Shown here: piece after piece, positions 1-6,835 of the stretch
Numbering within the stretch: the first letter of the stretch is position 1
Layout: every line of letters starts with the position of its first letter
Assembly: GCA_937965895.1 (NCBI GenBank)
Contig: CALCKS010000292.1
Location: 1-18,237 of the forward strand
Length of the DNA: 18,237 nt
Direction: 5' to 3'
Origin: an uncultured Campylobacter sp.
GTDB lineage: Bacteria; Campylobacterota; Campylobacteria; Campylobacterales; Campylobacteraceae
Program-made: the position numbers and the translations under genes
The notes under the pieces: model-generated
The model's input: only the letters and a program-made list of their open reading frames with translations
Told to the model about the DNA's origin: nothing
Databases searched by the model: none

Positions 1-206
1 CTCATGCCGAGCTTGTCTTTTAGCTTAAATATCTCAAAAAGCGTCATCGCCTCATCGCGGCGAGTCTTAGCAAGCGAGCAAAGCATGATGAGAAAAAGCA
101 ACTTTTTGTCAGGCTTCTTGTCATAGGCGAGCGAAAAATAGCTCGCTGCGGCGTCAAATTCGCCCTTGTTAAATGCTTTTAGCCCCGCCTTTTTGTAATC
201 AATCAA
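1..206 (-). CDS. 5' part of a small TPR-like hypothetical protein, cut by the window edge
   Basis: The first 68 codons of a minus-strand gene run off the left end of the window. The best start is TTG at 206-204, which overlaps the stop of the NifU-like gene; it is preceded by GAGGAAG six bases upstream, and I see no upstream ATG or GTG in the frame. The visible protein begins LIDYKKAGLKAFNKGEFD and continues with an alternating helical pattern (GEFDAAASYFSLAYD, then a second helix pair around DEAMTLFEIFKLKD) that resembles one tetratricopeptide unit. Function is unknown. In C. jejuni I recall a hypothetical gene between the NifU-like gene and murE, which would fit, but this is memory rather than a search. 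The overlap suggests translation coupled to the NifU-like gene. Confidence 0.65.
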   Translation of the reverse strand, partial: MIDYKKAGLKAFNKGEFDAAASYFSLAYDKKPDKKLLFLIMLCSLAKTRRDEAMTLFEIFKLKDKLGM

Positions 207-468
207 ATTTAACTTCCTCGCCGATAGGGATGTTTACGACCTCTAGCTCAGGGTGGATATCCATACGAAGCTGGCGCTCGATACCGTATTTTAGTGTAGT
301 CGAGCTAGCCGCACAGCCATGGCAGTGGCCGGTAAGGCGAACGTAAATTTTGCCGTTTTTGATGCCTAGCAGCTCCATGCCTCCGCCGTCGTTTTCAAGC
401 ATAGGCAAAACCTTTTGCAGACTGGCTTTTACGGGCTTTAGAAGCTCTTCATCGGTAAATGGGATCAT
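199..468 (-). CDS. NifU-like C-terminal-domain protein, Fe-S cluster scaffold/carrier
   Basis: This 89-residue protein is a stand-alone NifU C-terminal (Nfu) domain. The family holds a [4Fe-4S] cluster between two protomers and hands it to apoproteins in the cytosol. The signature is GHCHGCAASSTTLKYGIE, with ligand cysteines C49 and C52 in a CxxC. The N-terminal half carries the usual VLPMLENDGGGMELLGI and KIYVRLTG stretches, so the domain is complete. It lacks the NifU N-terminal scaffold and central ferredoxin domains, as in other short Nfu proteins. The ATG at 468-466 has AAAGG a few bases upstream, and a TATAAT lies about 30 bases upstream, so it appears to start its own transcript with the gene at the left edge. 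Confidence 0.93.
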   Translation of the reverse strand: MIPFTDEELLKPVKASLQKVLPMLENDGGGMELLGIKNGKIYVRLTGHCHGCAASSTTLKYGIERQLRMDIHPELEVVNIPIGEEVKFD

Positions 469-494
469 TTTTAACCTTTTTAAATTTTCGAGAT

Positions 495-503
495 ATTATA
501 GCA
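495..503 (-). promoter_or_regulatory. Extended -10 promoter of the NifU-like gene
   Basis: Read on the minus strand this is TGCTATAAT, an extended -10 (TGn-TATAAT). It lies 27 bases before the ATG at 468. No good -35 is visible, which is usual for Campylobacter sigma70 promoters that rely on a T-rich upstream region. The same TGCTATAAT word occurs before the plus-strand gene at 16201. Confidence 0.7.
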
Positions 504-948
504 GATAAAATTTTAAATACGCTATGAGTTTGGCGTTTTGGCGGCTATTTTTGATCTAGTTAAATTTGGAATTCGAGGCGATTCTATATGTAGATAAGTA
601 AAATATAAAAGATACTAGCAGCTCTTTAAGGATAAAAAAGTGCGGTAGTAGCAGGGGCGTAATCCGTAATTCAAAACTCGAAATACCTGTGATTAATATT
701 CCAAATGTTGTTTTGCAGACATGTATAAATTTGATATGGCAAGCGTCTATCATACAAGCAAATCTTTTGAAAGCAAATTTGCACTTCAAACTGCGACAGA
801 AATCAGAATAAAACTAGCTACAAATTTTATTATTTTCCGCCTATATGCAAAATTGCGAACAATGTAATAGATAAACAAATAAATTTAATTGAGGTGAAAT
901 ACTAAAGGGACTTTGAGGTAACTAAAATATGTAAATTTAAAAAGAAAA
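504..948. other. Gene-poor stretch between the NifU-like gene and the end of the alpha operon
   Basis: No convincing gene is seen here. A 77-codon minus-strand frame (556-789) has no recognisable domain and an atypical composition rich in F, I and C. A plus-strand frame without a usual start is open from about 599 to 810 and reads plausibly (for example GVIRNSKLEIPVINIPNV), so it could be the tail of a decayed gene, but I cannot name a family. No tRNA cloverleaf was seen. Confidence 0.5.
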
Positions 949-966
949 AGAGAGCCGAAGCTCTCT
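941..966 (-). terminator. Rho-independent terminator after rplQ
   Basis: On the minus strand a 7-bp stem AGAGAGC/GCTCTCT closed by a TTCG tetraloop is followed at once by TTTTTCTTT. The stem arms are 949-955 and 960-966 and the T-tract is 941-948. It starts five bases behind the rplQ stop and closes the whole ribosomal-protein cluster. Confidence 0.95.
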
Positions 967-971
967 AAAAA

Positions 972-1328
972 TTATTCTTTGATTAGCTCGATATAAGCCA
1001 TCTCAGCAGCATCGCCTCGGCGAACGCGAGTCTTAACGATACGCGTATATCCACCGTTTTTGCCTACGAATTTCGGAGCAAGCTCAGTTACTAGTTTATT
1101 CGTAGTTTCTTTATCTTGCAAGCTGGCAAAAACTGCTCTATGAGCGTTACTGTCGCCTTTTCTCGCTCTAGTGATTAGCTTTTCGATATAGCTTCTTAAC
1201 TCTTTTGCCTTAGGCAAGGTTGTCTCTATCTTTTCGCTTTTGATGATAGCGATAGCTAAATTTTTAAGTAGAGCCGAGCGGTGAGCCGACGTCCTACCTA
1301 GTTTTCTGTATCCGTGACCGTGTCTCAT
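972..1328 (-). CDS. rplQ: 50S ribosomal protein L17
   Basis: L17 is a large-subunit protein near the peptide exit tunnel. The 118-residue protein starts with the family signature MRHGHGYRKLGRTSAHRSAL and ends with the conserved block YTRIVKTRVRRGDAAEMAYIEL at residues 94-115. Length is normal for the bacterial family. It is the last gene of the alpha operon, 11 bases behind rpoA, and is followed by a clear terminator. The start ATG directly encodes the conserved N terminus, so the start is secure. Confidence 0.98.
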   Translation of the reverse strand: MRHGHGYRKLGRTSAHRSALLKNLAIAIIKSEKIETTLPKAKELRSYIEKLITRARKGDSNAHRAVFASLQDKETTNKLVTELAPKFVGKNGGYTRIVKTRVRRGDAAEMAYIELIKE

Positions 1329-1339
1329 TTATCTTCCTT

Positions 1340-2353
1340 TTACTCTTTTGCACTCATTTGTGATTTTAGGTCGGCGATTTTTTTCTTGAGTTGCTCTTTG
1401 CCGCCGCCTAGGTCGCCGCCGACCGGATATCCGATCTCTTGCATAACGGCTTTGATCTCGTCGAGAGATTTTTTTCCTAAATTTTTAAGCTCTTTTAGCT
1501 CGTTTTCATCCATCAAAGCAAGCTCACCGATAAATCTAATCTCGGCTTTATCAAGGCAGTTAAAGCTTCTAGCGCTCAAATTTAGCTCTTCTACACTTTG
1601 AAGTAGTTTCGCATGCTCGCTGCCTGAAGTTTGAGCGTTTAAGCCTGCAGAAACGTCGATATTTAAAACACCTTTAAACACCGACATCTGCTGATACATC
1701 GCCTCGATCGCGTGTTTAAACACTTCGATCGCGCCCACTTGTCCGTCCGTCGTAACCGTGAAAATAATCTTCTCGTAGTCAGGGTTATCCTCAACCAGGA
1801 CATTTTCTAGCTCATAAACAGCTTTTTTAACAGGCGTAAAGAAAGCGTCGAGAGCTATATAACCCTCTTCGGTATTGTCTCTTATTTCTTCACTTGGGAC
1901 GTATCCGATACCTTTTTGAATGATTACGGAAAATTTAAGCTCCGCATCCTCGTTTATGGTCGCAAGATAAGCGTCTGGATTTACGACATCTACAACATCG
2001 TTTTTTAGATCGCCGGCTTTTATCTCTTTTGGACCTTTAAACGAATACTCAACCACTTCGCGCTCAGACTCGTTTTTTAGCTTAAAACGGATGTTTTTTA
2101 AATTTATAATAAACTGCGCTACGTCCTCGAGCATACCTCTCATCGAATCAAATTCATGAGATACACCTTCTATCTTGACGCCCGTAGCCGCAAATCCAAC
2201 CGTGCTGCTATATAAAAGTCGTCTTAGCGGATGAGCCAAAGTAACAGCATAGCCCGTCTCAAACGGATACGCGGTTATTCTGGCGACATTCTCGCTTATA
2301 CTCTCTACTGAAATTTCGGTAGGCATATAAGCTGATGTGGTAATTTTTCTCAT
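1340..2353 (-). CDS. rpoA: DNA-directed RNA polymerase subunit alpha
   Basis: The alpha subunit dimerises to seed RNA polymerase assembly, and its C-terminal domain contacts UP elements and activators. At 337 residues the protein is full length. The N-terminal domain (about 1-235) includes HPLRRLLYSS at 41-50. After a linker, the C-terminal domain (about 250-310) has LSARSFNCL, where R262 and N265 correspond to the DNA-contacting R265 and N268 of E. coli, and NLGKKS at 291-296 in the second DNA-contact loop. The tail after residue 315 is lysine-rich and helical (KEQLKKKIADLKSQM), somewhat longer than in E. coli. It lies between rpsD and rplQ in the usual alpha-operon order. Confidence 0.98.
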   Translation of the reverse strand: MRKITTSAYMPTEISVESISENVARITAYPFETGYAVTLAHPLRRLLYSSTVGFAATGVKIEGVSHEFDSMRGMLEDVAQFIINLKNIRFKLKNESEREVVEYSFKGPKEIKAGDLKNDVVDVVNPDAYLATINEDAELKFSVIIQKGIGYVPSEEIRDNTEEGYIALDAFFTPVKKAVYELENVLVEDNPDYEKIIFTVTTDGQVGAIEVFKHAIEAMYQQMSVFKGVLNIDVSAGLNAQTSGSEHAKLLQSVEELNLSARSFNCLDKAEIRFIGELALMDENELKELKNLGKKSLDEIKAVMQEIGYPVGGDLGGGKEQLKKKIADLKSQMSAKE

Positions 2354-2367
2354 CGTTATACCCCTTA

Positions 2368-2994
2368 TTATTTCGAATAAAGCTCTACTATGAATCTTTC
2401 CTCGACAGGAATGACGACTTCTTCCCTTTCCGGAGTTCTTGTGAAAATTCCGAATTTTTTATCTTTCTCGACATCAACCCATGCCACGATACCGGTTTGT
2501 GCAGTAAGGTCAATCGCGCGAACGATTTGCGGATTGTTTTTAGATTTTTCGATAATCTCTACTTTAGCGCCCGCTTGAACTCTATAAGAAGGAATATCTA
2601 CTCTCTTGCCGTTTACCAAAATATGTCCATGAGTAACTAGCTGACGAGCAAAGCGGCGAGTAGTCGCAAAGCCCATTCTATAAACTACGTTATCTAATCT
2701 TTGCTCTAAAAGCTGCACCAAAAGCGCACCGGTATTTCCCTCGCGGCGAGCAGCCTCTTGGAATAGGCGGCGGAATTGCTTTTCGCTAATGCCGTACATA
2801 AATTTAGCTTTTTGTTTTTCGCGAAGCTGTAAGCCGTATTCGCTTATCTTGCTTCTTCTTTGTCCGTGTTGTCCTGGTGCATAATTTCTTTTTTCTAAAG
2901 CGCTTTTACCGGCAAGTCTTCTTTCGCCTTTTAGCGCAAGAGACACGCCAAGACGTCTTTCTAATTTTTCAACGGGTCCTCTATATCTAGCCAT
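2368..2994 (-). CDS. rpsD: 30S ribosomal protein S4
   Basis: S4 nucleates assembly of the 16S rRNA 5' domain and in E. coli and Bacillus also represses its own operon by binding a leader RNA. The 208-residue protein has the conserved APGQHGQRR motif at 39-47 and an S4 RNA-binding domain at about 98-139 (RLDNVVYRMGFATTRR, then THGHILVNGKRVDIPSYRV). The N-terminal zinc-finger cysteines found in some S4 proteins are absent, so this is the zinc-free type. Its position between rpsK and rpoA is that of the proteobacterial alpha operon. Because S4 is the classic autoregulator, it is the obvious candidate ligand for the structured leader before rpmJ; that link is inference. Confidence 0.98.
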   Translation of the reverse strand: MARYRGPVEKLERRLGVSLALKGERRLAGKSALEKRNYAPGQHGQRRSKISEYGLQLREKQKAKFMYGISEKQFRRLFQEAARREGNTGALLVQLLEQRLDNVVYRMGFATTRRFARQLVTHGHILVNGKRVDIPSYRVQAGAKVEIIEKSKNNPQIVRAIDLTAQTGIVAWVDVEKDKKFGIFTRTPEREEVVIPVEERFIVELYSK

Positions 2995-3016
2995 AATAAT
3001 TCTCCTAAATTTCTAA

Positions 3017-3409
3017 TTATACGCGGCGGCGTTTTGGCGGTCTGCAACCATTATGCGGAAGCGGAGTTATATCTTTTAAAAATGTTACTTTTATTCCCTC
3101 TACCGCGCCTACGCTCTTGACTGCGGTCTCTCTGCCGCTGCCAGGACCTTGTACTTTGATGCCTACTTCTTTTATGCCGTGCTCTTTTGCTTTAGTTAGA
3201 GCGTCTTCTACTGCTTGTTGGGCTGCATAAGGAGTTGATTTTTTACTTCCTTTAAAGCCTAGTCCGCCAGCACTGCTCCAAGCAATAGCATTTCCCATCT
3301 CATCGGTAACCGTTACCATAGTGTTGTTAAAAGTCGCGCTTATATAAACGATACCTTTAGCAATACTTTTTCTTACAATTTTCTTTTTAACTACTTTTCT
3401 TTTTGCCAT
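3017..3409 (-). CDS. rpsK: 30S ribosomal protein S11
   Basis: S11 sits on the platform of the small subunit near the mRNA exit site. The 130-residue protein begins with a basic stretch (MAKRKVVKKKIVRK) and has the family blocks ATFNNTMVTVTDEMGNAIAW, SAGGLGFKGSKKSTPYAAQ and VQGPGSGRE, ending in the typical HNGCRPPKRRRV. Length is normal. It is nine bases behind rpsM and 22 bases before rpsD within the alpha operon. Confidence 0.98.
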   Translation of the reverse strand: MAKRKVVKKKIVRKSIAKGIVYISATFNNTMVTVTDEMGNAIAWSSAGGLGFKGSKKSTPYAAQQAVEDALTKAKEHGIKEVGIKVQGPGSGRETAVKSVGAVEGIKVTFLKDITPLPHNGCRPPKRRRV

Positions 3410-3418
3410 CGCTTATCC

Positions 3419-3787
3419 TTATTTAGTCGCAGCGCCGACTGTTTTGCGCTTGCCTTTTCTAGTTCTAGCGTTTGTTTTAGTCTTTTGACCGCGTACCGGA
3501 AGACCTTTTCTGTGTCTTAGACCGCGGTAGCTTCCTAGATCCATAAGAGCCTTGATGTCCATAGCGACGCTTTTTCTAAGGTCGCCTTCCACTACGTGGT
3601 TCTCTTGGATCTCTTTGCGGATAGCCGCAGCTTCGTCTTCGGTTAGATCGTTTACTCTTTTATCGTAAGAAATTTTGGTAGCATCCAAAATTTGACGAGA
3701 TTTGTAAAGACCGATACCGTAAATATAGGTCAAACCGTATTCGATTCTCTTTTTCTTTGGTAAATCCACACCTGCGATACGTGCCAT
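3419..3787 (-). CDS. rpsM: 30S ribosomal protein S13
   Basis: S13 is in the head of the small subunit and contacts the P-site tRNA and the L5 bridge. The 122-residue protein starts MARIAGVDLPKKKRIEYGLTYIYGIG, the family N terminus with its helix-two-turn-helix fold, and ends with the basic tail GQKTKTNARTRKGKRKT that reaches toward tRNA. Length is normal. It follows rpmJ by only three bases, so the two are translated together. In E. coli rpsM is first in the alpha operon; here rpmJ precedes it and carries the leader. Confidence 0.98.
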   Translation of the reverse strand: MARIAGVDLPKKKRIEYGLTYIYGIGLYKSRQILDATKISYDKRVNDLTEDEAAAIRKEIQENHVVEGDLRKSVAMDIKALMDLGSYRGLRHRKGLPVRGQKTKTNARTRKGKRKTVGAATK

Positions 3788-3790
3788 GCT

Positions 3791-3904
3791 TTATCCTTGT
3801 CTTTGTTTATGTTTTGGATTTTCGCAGATTATGCGAACTACGCCTTGGCGCTTGACAATTTTGCACTTGTCACACATCTTCTTTACAGAAGGACGAACTT
3901 TCAT
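3791..3904 (-). CDS. rpmJ: 50S ribosomal protein L36, zinc-binding type
   Basis: This 37-residue protein reads MKVRPSVKKMCDKCKIVKRQ followed by GVVRIICENPKHKQRQG. Zinc ligands C11, C14, C27 and H32 form the C-x2-C-x12-C-x4-H pattern of zinc-type L36. L36 binds 23S rRNA near the GTPase-associated region and stabilises the subunit. The ATG at 3904-3902 has AGGAGA five bases upstream, part of which can be buried in a hairpin. It is the first gene of the final unit rpmJ-rpsM-rpsK-rpsD-rpoA-rplQ. Confidence 0.97.
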   Translation of the reverse strand: MKVRPSVKKMCDKCKIVKRQGVVRIICENPKHKQRQG

Positions 3905-4028
3905 TCTAGTCTCCTAAAAATTTATTCCACTTTTAGGCTGCATCAGGTTTAACGAAATTTTAAACCAACTATTTTCAAAACAAGTGGTGGGCTTTGAAAA
4001 CAATTCTTCATACAGCAATTTGTCGCAA
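3905..4028 (-). promoter_or_regulatory. Structured leader before rpmJ, candidate autogenous regulatory RNA
   Basis: Three stems are visible, in transcript order. Stem A has arms 3993-4000 and 3972-3979 (8 bp, TTTTCAAA/TTTGAAAA) with a 13-base loop. Stem B has arms 3960-3966 and 3946-3952 (7 bp, GGTTTAA/TTAAACC). Stem C has arms 3931-3937 and 3913-3919 (7 bp, CCTAAAA/TTTTAGG), whose second arm runs into the AGGAG ribosome binding site of rpmJ. The loop of stem A contains CCACTT (3982-3987), complementary to AAGTGG (3927-3932) in the loop and first arm of stem C, so a loop-loop or pseudoknot interaction is possible and would compete with stem C. What is seen is base complementarity; a regulatory role, perhaps through S4, is inferred. 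Confidence 0.5.
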
Positions 4029-4035
4029 AGGGCTG

Positions 4036-4041
4036 AGTATA
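4036..4041 (-). promoter_or_regulatory. Putative -10 of the rpmJ-rplQ unit
   Basis: On the minus strand TATACT lies in the gap after infA. It would start a transcript near 4029, giving a leader of about 125 bases that contains all three hairpins before rpmJ. No clear -35 is seen. Just upstream is the palindrome AGCTAAATTTAGCT (4041-4054), which abuts the -10. Confidence 0.4.
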
Positions 4042-4060
4042 GCTAAATTTAGCTTTTAAT

Positions 4061-4279
4061 TTACTTATGTCGGTAAATTATCCTACCCTTATCCAGACTG
4101 TAAGGCGTTAGTTCCACCTTTACGCGGTCTCCAGGCATTATCTTAATATAATGCATCCTCATCTTGCCCGCAATATGACATAAAATCACGTGTTTGTTAT
4201 CGAGCTCAACCTTAAACGTCGCGTTTGGCAGCGCCTCGATGACGTTGCCGTCGATCTCTATGACGTCGTCTTTTGCCAC
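4061..4279 (-). CDS. infA: Translation initiation factor IF-1
   Basis: IF-1 binds the A site of the 30S subunit and helps IF2 and IF3 during initiation. The 72-residue protein has the normal length and the OB-fold sequence: DVIEIDGNVIEALPNATFKV, then ILCHIAGKMRMHYIKIMPGDRVKVEL and the C-terminal YSLDKGRIIYRHK. The start codon is GTG at 4279-4277, supported by AAGGAG four bases upstream (4284-4289) and by the conserved N terminus MAKDDVIE. It is separated from map by 125 bases with a large inverted repeat and from rpmJ by about 155 bases, so it may be transcribed on its own or by readthrough. Confidence 0.98.
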   Translation of the reverse strand: MAKDDVIEIDGNVIEALPNATFKVELDNKHVILCHIAGKMRMHYIKIMPGDRVKVELTPYSLDKGRIIYRHK

Positions 4280-4354
4280 TTAACTCCTTTTTGTTAAATT
4301 TACTTTCGCCGTTTGGCGGAAGTTTGAAACTAAAATTTTAACTCACCACAAATT

Positions 4355-4406
4355 AAAATTTTAAAATTTACAAGTCGCGCAAACAACTTGTAAATTTTAA
4401 AATTTT
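4355..4406. terminator. Perfect 21-bp inverted repeat at the end of map, likely terminator
   Basis: The arms 4355-4375 and 4386-4406 are perfectly complementary over 21 bp, with a 10-base loop (cgcgcaaaca). The core ACTTGT/ACAAGT is extended by AAATTTT blocks. The second base of the map stop codon (4405-4407) is the outer end of the structure. On the minus strand T-rich sequence follows, so intrinsic termination after map is plausible; because the structure is symmetrical it could also act on the other strand. Confidence 0.65.
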
Positions 4407-5163
4407 ACGCTAGGCTTAAGATCTCCGCACGTCCGTTCACGACTGCCATGCAGTGCTCGTAGTGGCTGGTTCTTAGCCCGTCTTTGCTAGTTACTTTCCA
4501 TTTGTCGTGACCGATCACTGGAGTGCCGTCTTTTTGGCAAATCATCGGCTCCACGCAAAATACCATTCCATTTTTGATTTTTGGTCCGGATTTTGGGCTG
4601 CCGCCTTCTAAATAATTTAAAATTTGCGGATCTTCGTGCGGGCGTCTACCGATGCCGTGACCGCAAAATCCAGTTAAAGGAACGAATCCGCGAGCTCTTA
4701 TAAATTTCTCGATTTCAAAACTAAGCTCTTTAAAGTGCATTCCCGCTTTTACGGTATCTATCGCAAAGTATAACGCGTCTTTGGCGCAAGCGATTAGTTT
4801 TTCGTCTTCGCGCGAAATTCGACCCACGCCCCAAGTCCTCGCCGAGTCACCGAAATATCCGTTTAAATTTGAGCCGATATCGACGCTTACGATGTCGCCT
4901 TCTTGTAGTTTGTATTCATTCGGGATACCATGGATGACTACTTCGTTTACGCTTATGCAAGCTGCGTTTGGAAAGCCATAAAGCCCCTTAAACGCTGGCT
5001 TTGCGCCCGCAGCCCTTATCATGTCGTCGCAAATTTTATCTATTTCGAGCAGTGAGATACCGGGCTTGATCACGCTTTCCACGTAGTCGAGGGTTTGAGC
5101 GACGATTTTATTCGCCGCTCGCATTTTCTCTATGTCGTTTGGTTGCATAATGGTTATAGCCAT
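4405..5163 (-). CDS. map: Type I methionine aminopeptidase
   Basis: The enzyme removes the initiator methionine from nascent proteins in the cytosol with a two-metal centre. All five metal ligands are present: D95 (SVDIG), D106 (GDSARTW), H169 (CGHGIGR), E205 (FCVEPMI) and E236 (HYEHCM), along with the catalytic histidine H78 (VIHGIP). At 252 residues it is the bare type I catalytic domain without an N-terminal extension. The ATG at 5163 shares its A with the secY stop (TAATG), so translation is coupled; an internal ATG at codon 6 is a possible alternative. In many bacteria adk lies between secY and map, but here it is absent. Confidence 0.97.
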   Translation of the reverse strand: MAITIMQPNDIEKMRAANKIVAQTLDYVESVIKPGISLLEIDKICDDMIRAAGAKPAFKGLYGFPNAACISVNEVVIHGIPNEYKLQEGDIVSVDIGSNLNGYFGDSARTWGVGRISREDEKLIACAKDALYFAIDTVKAGMHFKELSFEIEKFIRARGFVPLTGFCGHGIGRRPHEDPQILNYLEGGSPKSGPKIKNGMVFCVEPMICQKDGTPVIGHDKWKVTSKDGLRTSHYEHCMAVVNGRAEILSLA

Positions 5164-6425
5164 TACAAGCCTACCGCACTTAGAGTTTGATATTTGTTCA
5201 TATAAATTTGAGCTTCTATCCTTCGCATCGTATCAAGCGCGACAGAAACTACGATCAGCACAGACGTGCCGCCGAAATAAAACGGAACGCCCATAATTTT
5301 AACGAGCACCCAAGGAAGCGTTGAGATAAGCCCGAGGTAAATCGCGCCGCTAAAAGTTAATCTTGATGCGACCTCGTTTAGATAGCCTGCCGTACCCTCG
5401 CCTGGTCTAATGCCTGGAATAAAGCCGCCCTGTCTTTTTAAATTTTCGCTGATATCTTTTGCGTTAAACGCTATCGAAGCGTAAAAATATGCAAAAAATA
5501 CGACCAGCAAGAACGTTAAAAAGTTGAAAAAATAGCTATTTGGATTTAAAAAATCGTGAATAGCTTGGATATAAGGATTTGTGCTGGCCTGCAAAATGGT
5601 GCTTGGGAACATCAAAATCGCACTGGCGAAAATAGGAGGAATAACGCCGCTTAAATTTACCTTGATAGGTATATAGTTCATAATGCGTTTGTTTTGATTT
5701 TCCATCACTACCTTACGCGAATAGCTCACCGGCACGCGTCTCTCGCCCATCTCGACGTAAATAACGATACCTACCGTGACCAAGATAACAAGCAAAATTA
5801 CGATAACTACAAGGAAATTCATCTCGCCCGTATTTACCAAATTTACCGTTCCGCCGATGGCTGAAGGTATGCCGCTAACGATACCCGCGAAGATAATAAG
5901 GCTGATGCCGTTGCCGATACCGCGCTGCGTGATCTGCTCGCCTATCCACATCAAAAGCATAGTTCCAGTTAACATCGAAGCTGCCGCAATCGCGATAAAT
6001 AAATTCATATCTATCATTATCGCGTCCTCTCCGCCTCTGCCGTGAAGGCTCTGAAGCCCCATACTAACGCCCACTGCTTGAACAAGGGTAATAATAATAG
6101 TAGCGTAACGGATGATCTGCATATATTTTTGCATGCCGTCGCGGTCTTTTTTCATCTTGCCTAAATTTGGGAAAGTAGCCGCTAAAAGCTCCATGATGAT
6201 AGATGCCGTGATATATGGCATAATGCCTAGAGAGATGATGCTAAGGCGCTCTGCGGCCTTACCGCTGAACATATTAAATAGCCCAAGCGCGTTTGCGGAA
6301 TTCGAATCGAAAAACTCTTTAATAACATTGACGTTTACGCCAGGAACCGGCACGTATGCCAGTATCCTGTAAGCAAATAAAAATGCCAACGTGATTAAAA
6401 TCTTGTTGGTCAATGTCTTATTCAT
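5163..6425 (-). CDS. secY: Preprotein translocase subunit SecY
   Basis: SecY is the protein-conducting channel of the inner membrane and works with SecE, SecG and SecA. The 420-residue protein has the hydrophobic pattern expected for ten membrane helices, beginning with ITLAFLFAYRILAYVPVPGV. Conserved blocks are LGIMPYITASIIMELL, QITQRGIGNGISLIIFAGIV, GERRVPVSYSRKV and IRPGEGTAGYLNEVASRLTF. Length is close to the family norm. Start and stop overlap rplO and map by one base each (TAATG), so the three genes are translationally coupled. Confidence 0.98.
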   Translation of the reverse strand: MNKTLTNKILITLAFLFAYRILAYVPVPGVNVNVIKEFFDSNSANALGLFNMFSGKAAERLSIISLGIMPYITASIIMELLAATFPNLGKMKKDRDGMQKYMQIIRYATIIITLVQAVGVSMGLQSLHGRGGEDAIMIDMNLFIAIAAASMLTGTMLLMWIGEQITQRGIGNGISLIIFAGIVSGIPSAIGGTVNLVNTGEMNFLVVIVILLVILVTVGIVIYVEMGERRVPVSYSRKVVMENQNKRIMNYIPIKVNLSGVIPPIFASAILMFPSTILQASTNPYIQAIHDFLNPNSYFFNFLTFLLVVFFAYFYASIAFNAKDISENLKRQGGFIPGIRPGEGTAGYLNEVASRLTFSGAIYLGLISTLPWVLVKIMGVPFYFGGTSVLIVVSVALDTMRRIEAQIYMNKYQTLSAVGL

Positions 6426-6826
6426 TACGCACGTCCGCTAACGGTTACGTTCTCGTCTTTGATTTTCGAAGCCAAATCTTTCGCGCTCACTCCGATCAAT
6501 TTGATTTTCTTGACGCTGCTTGAAATTTTGTGTACGGTAGCGATAGTAGCGATAGTGATCTCGCTTAGCTCTTTTACCGCAACGATTTTTTCTACGTTGA
6601 TTACGTAAGGTTTTTCAAATTTAGAAGTAAAGCCTACTTTCGGAAGGCGTCTTTGAAGCGGTTGCTGACCGCCCTCGAAGCCTCTTTTCTCATTGTAGCC
6701 TTTTCTAGCTCTTTGACCTTTGTGTCCTTTGCCTGCGGTTTTACCTTGACCGCTACCTTGACCGCGACCTAGTCTTTTGGTTTGTCTAGTCGAGCCCTCG
6801 GCAGGTTTTAAATTTTCTAGTCCCAT
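6425..6826 (-). CDS. rplO: 50S ribosomal protein L15
   Basis: L15 is a late-assembling large-subunit protein that threads into 23S rRNA. The 133-residue protein has the family N terminus MGLENLKPAEGSTRQTKRLG, the glycine/basic region GQGSGQGKTAGKGHKGQRAR (about 22-41) and GFEGGQQPLQRRLPKVGF. It starts nine bases behind rpsE; rpmD (L30), which normally lies here in E. coli, is missing. The stop overlaps the secY start. Confidence 0.98.
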   Translation of the reverse strand: MGLENLKPAEGSTRQTKRLGRGQGSGQGKTAGKGHKGQRARKGYNEKRGFEGGQQPLQRRLPKVGFTSKFEKPYVINVEKIVAVKELSEITIATIATVHKISSSVKKIKLIGVSAKDLASKIKDENVTVSGRA

Positions 6827-6835
6827 ATCTTCTCC

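Noticed and set aside
556..789. 77-codon minus-strand open frame
   Set aside because: No domain, odd composition rich in F, I and C, no good ribosome binding site, and a more protein-like frame lies on the other strand.
504..971. tRNA or small RNA gene in the gap behind rplQ
   Set aside because: No cloverleaf, T-loop sequence (GGTTCGANTCC) or CCA-type end was found on either strand.
1314..1601. 95-codon plus-strand frame over rpoA
   Set aside because: Serine-rich shadow of the rpoA C-terminal region; no independent signal for translation.
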